Positions 63,554-64,000 of a stretch of 64,000 nt of DNA are shown one piece after another. The notes below the pieces were generated by a model. It was not told the origin of the DNA, did no database searches, and saw only the letters and a program-made list of their open reading frames with translations. The stretch comes from Anderseniella sp963698275 (GTDB lineage Bacteria; Pseudomonadota; Alphaproteobacteria; Rhizobiales; Aestuariivirgaceae). Positions within the stretch are counted from its first letter, which is position 1; every line of letters begins with the position of its first letter. A program made the translations under genes and the position numbers. The stretch lies in contig CAVOQE010000009.1 of NCBI GenBank assembly GCA_963698275.1, positions 638,495 through 702,494 of the forward strand, written 5' to 3'.

Positions 63554-64000
63554 ATGAACGAACACACGTCTATAAAGGGTGGATGCCCGGTCATGCACGG
63601 TGGCAACACCGAAATGAACAATAACCCGACCAAGTGGTGGCCCAACGCGCTGAACCTGGACATCCTGCATCAGCACGATGCCCGTGTCAGCCCGATGGAT
63701 CCAAACTACGATCATCGCGAGGCGGTGAAAGCTCTCGATTTTAAGGGCGTATGGGACGACGTTGATAAGCTTTTGACCGACAGCCAGGACTGGTGGCCGG
63801 CCGACTGGGGCCACTATGGCGGTCTATTCATCCGCCTGTCATGGCACGCGGCCGGGTCTTACCGCCTTGGCGACGGCCGCGGCGGCGCCGGCAGCGGCAA
63901 CATCCGCTTCGAGCCCCTCAATTCTTGGCCGGACAATGCCAGCCTAGAAAAAGCACGGCGCCTGCTGTGGCCGGTAAAGAAGAAGTACGGCAATGCACTC
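63554..64000 (+). CDS. katG: Catalase-peroxidase KatG, 5' part, cut by window edge
   Basis: The first 149 codons. Ribosome site AAGGAGGATACG. Removes hydrogen peroxide. Diagnostic distal heme pocket IRLSWHAAGSYRLGDGRGG (Arg, Trp, His), preceded by DWWPADWGHYGG and followed by IRFEPLNSWPDNASLEKARR and LLWPVKKKYGNAL. The rest lies beyond the window. Confidence 0.96.
   Translation, partial: MNEHTSIKGGCPVMHGGNTEMNNNPTKWWPNALNLDILHQHDARVSPMDPNYDHREAVKALDFKGVWDDVDKLLTDSQDWWPADWGHYGGLFIRLSWHAAGSYRLGDGRGGAGSGNIRFEPLNSWPDNASLEKARRLLWPVKKKYGNAL

Noticed and set aside
1..64000. CRISPR arrays, tRNA, rRNA or prophage
   Set aside because: No regularly spaced direct repeats, cloverleaf-like sequences or phage structural genes seen.

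Overview
The window looks like chromosomal DNA of an alphaproteobacterium, most likely of the order Hyphomicrobiales (Rhizobiales), possibly a marine or soil heterotroph. The evidence is the ~1,600-residue NAD-dependent glutamate dehydrogenase, the run htpX / rsmB / heparinase-like / purH, a DUF1674 (SDHAF4-like) protein, abundant ABC uptake systems and moderately high GC. I saw no tRNA, rRNA or CRISPR array. The assignment is inference from gene content only.

Region 1 (1-10.07 kb) is a dipeptide/oligopeptide-type ABC importer on the minus strand, divergent from a tightly overlapping plus-strand operon: MarR-type regulator, creatininase-family amidohydrolase, ketopantoate-reductase-like dehydrogenase, SDR and M20 peptidase. 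This reads as uptake plus catabolism of one amide- or peptide-like compound. Region 2 (10.08-18.2 kb) holds a polyamine-type ABC importer with an FAD amine oxidase, then a DUF985 cupin, a GlcG/HbpS-like protein, another SDR and a class I glutamine amidotransferase. A consensus sigma-54 promoter followed about 60 bases later by a strong terminator (18.30-18.40 kb) suggests a sigma-54-dependent small RNA.

Region 3 (18.4-31.5 kb) begins with a minus-strand operon of an outer-membrane TPR/beta-barrel protein, a FecR-domain protein and a CHASE2-class III nucleotide cyclase, a plausible envelope-to-cAMP signalling unit. Housekeeping genes follow (yggT, folD, ppa, M3 oligopeptidase, typA, argG), with a 267-bp MITE and palindromic repeats between them. 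Region 4 (31.5-45.2 kb) is core genome: SDHAF4-like, htpX, rsmB, heparinase-like, purH, YbjQ family, an NAD-glutamate dehydrogenase broken by a one-base frameshift, an AhpD-like peroxidase and prfC.

Region 5 (45.3-57.3 kb) is the most unusual. It has a free-standing acyl/peptidyl carrier protein, an MBOAT acyltransferase, a fusion of a ten-helix bile-acid-symporter-like transporter to an SGNH-like domain, a PAS histidine kinase with an Rcp1-like receiver, a REC-GGDEF-EAL protein, and an NRPS adenylation protein whose specificity residues read as serine. The enzyme set mirrors the Dlt system (adenylation enzyme, carrier, MBOAT, SGNH protein) and may be an undescribed aminoacyl-decoration pathway tied to c-di-GMP signalling. 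Region 6 (57.3-64 kb) is more AT-rich and accessory: a 474-bp inverted-repeat element, tiny membrane proteins, Dps, unknown secreted proteins, a membrane protein, an oxyR with a one-base frameshift, and the start of katG.
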